In this document: one piece after another, positions 60,901 through 64,000 of the stretch | How positions within the stretch are numbered: position 1 is the stretch's first letter | How the letters are laid out: every line of letters begins with the position of its first letter | NCBI RefSeq assembly: GCF_011075055.1 | Contig: NC_058155.1 | Location: 9,147,537-9,211,536 of the forward strand | Direction: 5' to 3' | Length of the DNA: 64,000 nucleotides | Source: Mangifera indica | Lineage: Eukaryota; Streptophyta; Magnoliopsida; Sapindales; Anacardiaceae | The notes under the pieces: generated by a model | What the model was told of the DNA's origin: nothing | The model's input: the letters and a program-made list of their open reading frames with translations, nothing else | Databases searched by the model: none | Translations under genes and position numbers: made by a program

Positions 60901-63900
60901 AAAAACCTCACTAGATAAAACCACTTTTTTCGCATTTCATAATGTAGGATAATTAAACACGGAAGAAATTACTCATAAACTTTGTAAAACTTTGCAAACT
61001 CCCTTTTCCAGAAAGTGAGAGAGAGAGAACAACATTCTTGAAAGGAAAATATATATACACAAAAACTTATATGGATATGAAGACTTCTATGGTAATAACT
61101 CTATTCTAGACAATAGCATATTTATGTTATGACGCAAGTGTAAGGTATGCAACTCAAATCCCACATCGAAAGTATGGACTTCAGGTGTAGGGTTTATATA
61201 GCTTTGAGCTCTCTAATCTCTTCAACTACATTTTAGGATATGGTTCTCTCAAGATTCATATTAGTTTAAACCCTAGTCTCTTGGCATTATTTATAACAAA
61301 AACATTCTCACACAGAATAAAAACTCATCGTTTCACACTCTTTAATGATGAGAAGCTCACTATAAGATCTAAGAACTAGGATATATACTAATACGAATAA
61401 TTTTGAGTACCTAACTCTTATTAAGGAATTGTTGTGATGCAGAATCTTATAAAGTCAGTGCTCTTGGACTGACAACGGCTTGGCTCCAACAGAGACAAAA
61501 CTTTACGCTAGATTATCGATAAAATGATGCAGATTGTAGAATCTTGACAAGATAGCATTTGATCTCTAACGTAATTAAGTTTGGTTTAGCAGGATGATAA
61601 GAAACAAAATTTTTAATATTTTTTGAAGACTCAAAGCAAGTTCAAATAGGGTGAAATCGGTTTATAAACCAGTAACTAGCCAGTACAAAAACTTGTGCTT
61701 CCTTTTCTACACACGTAAACCTTCGATTTCCATTTTTGTTTTACTATAAAAGAAAGGAATAAACAGGACAAACAAATTACAAAAAAAGGGCACTTCCTAA
61801 ACTTCTGGAGTTATGATGATAGTGCCTGGAACTTGTCATTGTCAGATGGATGGCACTTACCTTGAAATCATATTATGTGGCACAAAAACTCCATAAAATA
61901 GATTGGTAGATTCCATGCCTTAAATTCAGGCATCGTTTGAAGGACAAGAAAACTTTTTATCCCAGAAAACATAATTATTTTCCTTTTAGAGGCACATACT
62001 GAACATTTCAAATGTTTCTCTCCTTTCATTCCCTAGTTTGTATTCTTACATCATATACATTTGTTAAAAAACTATAGATGTCACCGACTATTCCTTTACT
62101 TTAGTATGATATACATCACGATAGAATAGTGAAATAGCGTTTATAATCTACAAAGAGCATTTTTTCCCTCATCAAATAAGCAATGGAAATTCAGTGGCTT
62201 TAACAAACACTTCTCAGATTTTTCTTTTTTTCAAATTTAATTCCATAAATGAAAAGTAAACATAAACAGTGAAATATAGAATTCTACAAATGATGCAGCA
62301 TCTATTTAATAAACAATAGAGCACATTAATGTGAAAAATATAACAGAAAAACCTTATATATCGTCGGCAAGCTAACCACGCATGCCCCACTTTCTTCCTG
62401 ATACAAAGCATAAGCTTCCACCCCCTTGGCAATGCATCCCCATATTCACTTGCATCAACAATCTTCCACTTCTGACTCCTACTCACCCAATCTCCCTTTA
62501 ACCCACTCAAATACCCAAACAAATCTTCCTGCTTCACAATTCCTGCTGTCCTCCTCCTCAACTCCTCTGCAAATGGATCCTTCACAGTTCCCAATGTAAC
62601 AAAATCCACAACCACACCATCCCTATTCTCCCTAACCATGTCAGTTTCTTTCTTGCCGTCCTTATTCTCAATAACAGTGATATCCTCCTTACTCTTACTA
62701 GCACTTTGAATAACCTTATTCTCACTCCCAACTAGCCGCTGATTTTGGTTCCTATAATCGTCCTTCCTAGGCCGCCCTCGTTTTCTCTTTATAATCTCAC
62801 AAGAAGCTACATTAACAGAAACGTTTTGTGAACTCTCAACATTGCCCAAAGTCGCCTTAATCTCATTACTCTCAGCTCCATTCTCCTTCACCAAACACTC
62901 AGTCTCAATAACGCTATATTCATTTCTAATCCTATTCTCATCCTCCCTTAGTTGCCATAGTCTTCTCTTTCCACTTTCGCAAGCAAAAACATTCACAGGA
63001 ATGTTTTGTAGGCTCTCAACACCAGCAACAGTCACTCTAGCCTCACTACGTTCTACTGTGCTTTCATTAACCTTACTCTCACTCTGAATAATCCGATATT
63101 CATGTATATTCCTATTTTCATCCTTCCTTGGTCGCCCTGGTTTTCTCTTTCCACTATCACAATCAAAAATATTTACAGGGATGTCTTGTAAGCTCTCAAA
63201 AACAGGGAGAGTCACCATAGCCTCATTACTCTCACCCTTGCTTTCATTCAACTTACTCTCACTCTCAACAGCCCTATATTCATGTCTACTACTATCCGCA
63301 TCCTTCCTTGGGCGCCCTGGTCTTCGCTTTATAATCTCACATGCCAAAACGTTGACAGGAATATTCACCTTGGTTTCATTGACCTTAACTCCACTCTCAA
63401 TCAGCGAACAACTATCACCACCACGATTCTCATCCTTCCTCGGCCGCCCTCTCTTTCTCTTCTTGACACTAAAACTGACCACATCTATCGGAACATCATG
63501 CAAACCCTTGTTTTCATTCGAATCCCAAGTAGCATTCAAGTAATCTTTGTAGTGAATTTTCACAGGAATCAACTGCCCGTTATTACCGATCGTAAATGAC
63601 GAGTGCGATTGAATTTTGAAGAGAGACTTCAGGAGTGAAATAACTTCAGAATTATCTTCATCGAGGGTTTCGAGCGGAGCTACGGAAGAAAATTCTGTAA
63701 GAATTTGGGAGGAATTTCGAGGGGCCAGACGGAATCGTGAAAAGGTCTGTTTGCGGCTGCCGGCAGATTCGTTAAAGACGGAACGGTCAATTTTGGGAGT
63801 TGAAACTTCATCTTCATAGTCGTTTTGAGCGGCGGAGGTGGTGCGGGAAAAGCTGTGAGAAACAGAAAGGAGATCGGATTGAGAGAGGAGGCGGAGATCG

Positions 63901-63962
63901 ATTAGGGGGAGGGAGTCGGGGTGGAAGTGGTGGAGATCCACGGTGGCGGTGGTGGTGGTCAT
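57979..63962 (-). CDS. MBD8: MBD8-like protein: AT-hook array plus methyl-CpG-binding domain
   Basis: Three exons, 63962-62353, 60408-58833 and 58353-57979, give 1186 residues with matching phases. AT-hook cores of the GRPRK type sit near residues 171, 215, 275 and 395. A decayed one (WQLRE) sits near 335, in tandem units of 60 residues. The MBD domain spans the exon 1/2 junction: GDALPRGWKLMLCIRKKVGH, AWLACRRYIS, then PNGRQFASCKEVSSYLLSFFG. The long middle is Ser/Asn-rich and probably disordered. The C-terminus has a Cys/His cluster (LCAWCRNEFHH ... CPTCKAKF) that looks like a zinc site. MBD proteins read methylated DNA, but plant MBD8-type domains lack proven methyl-CpG binding (general knowledge), and the AT hooks would add AT-rich DNA binding. 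It is longer than Arabidopsis MBD8. Intron 1 is 1,944 bp. Confidence 0.87.
60409..62352. other. Intron 1 of the MBD8-like gene, with a USE/TATA-like pair
   Basis: AT-rich intron without a recognised gene. On the plus strand 61158-61168 is ATCCCACATCG, and 24 bases later TTTATATA (61193-61200) follows. This is the spacing of plant Pol III U6/U3-type promoters. A TTTT tract comes about 30 bases after the TATA, so no long Pol III transcript is expected. The same motif pair also occurs in some plant LTRs. Confidence 0.4.
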
Positions 63963-64000
63963 GGCATCGAGAAATTTTTAGTGAGACTTACACAATAGCA
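63963..64000. other. Start of the MBD8-like gene leader
   Basis: Only 38 bases remain before the window edge, and the promoter lies outside. Confidence 0.5.

Noticed and set aside
63181..63599. Two plus-strand frames of 105-120 codons
   Set aside because: They are antisense shadows of MBD8 exon 1, whose repeats keep both strands open.
1..64000. tRNA genes, CRISPR arrays, bacterial operon features
   Set aside because: No A/B box pair in a tRNA context or spaced short repeats were found. The sequence is clearly a plant nuclear genome.

Overview
The window is nuclear DNA of a flowering plant, most likely a rosid eudicot. It is AT-rich, its genes have spliced GT-AG introns, and it carries LTR retrotransposons primed by initiator tRNA-Met, hAT-type non-autonomous transposons with 8-bp target duplications, and plant-only gene families (R2R3-MYB, plant cryptochrome, plant-type MBD protein, APR-like thioredoxin). 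The species cannot be named from the sequence.

Layout, left to right. A DTM1-like small ER membrane protein gene (minus, 1669-2117) is followed by transposon-rich intergenic DNA. An R2R3-MYB gene of the MYB93/92/53 group (plus, 9210-10378) comes next, then more repeats and a copia gag remnant. A decayed but intron-containing CRY1 cryptochrome pseudogene (plus, 16700-20949) is followed by an aquaporin remnant (minus, near 22 kb). A clade-E-like PP2C phosphatase gene (plus, 26347-38009) has a 10.2-kb fourth coding intron holding three nested transposable elements: a hAT-like element was split by a chromodomain-type Ty3/Gypsy element, which was itself entered by a 985-bp hAT element. Then come an alpha/beta hydrolase (minus, 40421-41722), a SUN-protein pseudogene fragment near 42.6 kb, and an epsilon-group 14-3-3 gene (minus, 44872-47462). 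A 2.9-kb LTR element (48862-51775) lies only 29 bases upstream of the ATG of the NSE3/MAGE gene (plus, 51805-54400). The window ends with an APR-like thioredoxin gene (minus, 55129-57206) and a large MBD8-like methyl-CpG-binding/AT-hook gene (minus, 57979-63962).

The order MYB93, PP2C, 14-3-3, NSE3, APRL matches, from memory, the Arabidopsis chromosome 1 block around At1g34670 to At1g34780, so this looks like an old conserved block expanded by transposons. The genes do not form one pathway: they cover suberin/root transcription control, phosphatase and phosphoprotein signalling, SMC5/6 DNA repair and DNA-methylation reading.

The most unusual object is the LTR element at 48.9-51.8 kb. It has no recognisable pol. 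Its internal region carries intronless pieces of host genes: a PPR-like segment, then about 1 kb clearly derived from a vacuolar H+-pyrophosphatase. It therefore looks like a gene-capturing non-autonomous retrotransposon, and its right LTR now forms the immediate leader of NSE3. All exon models were read by eye from splice consensus, reading phase and remembered family sequences. No alignment was run.
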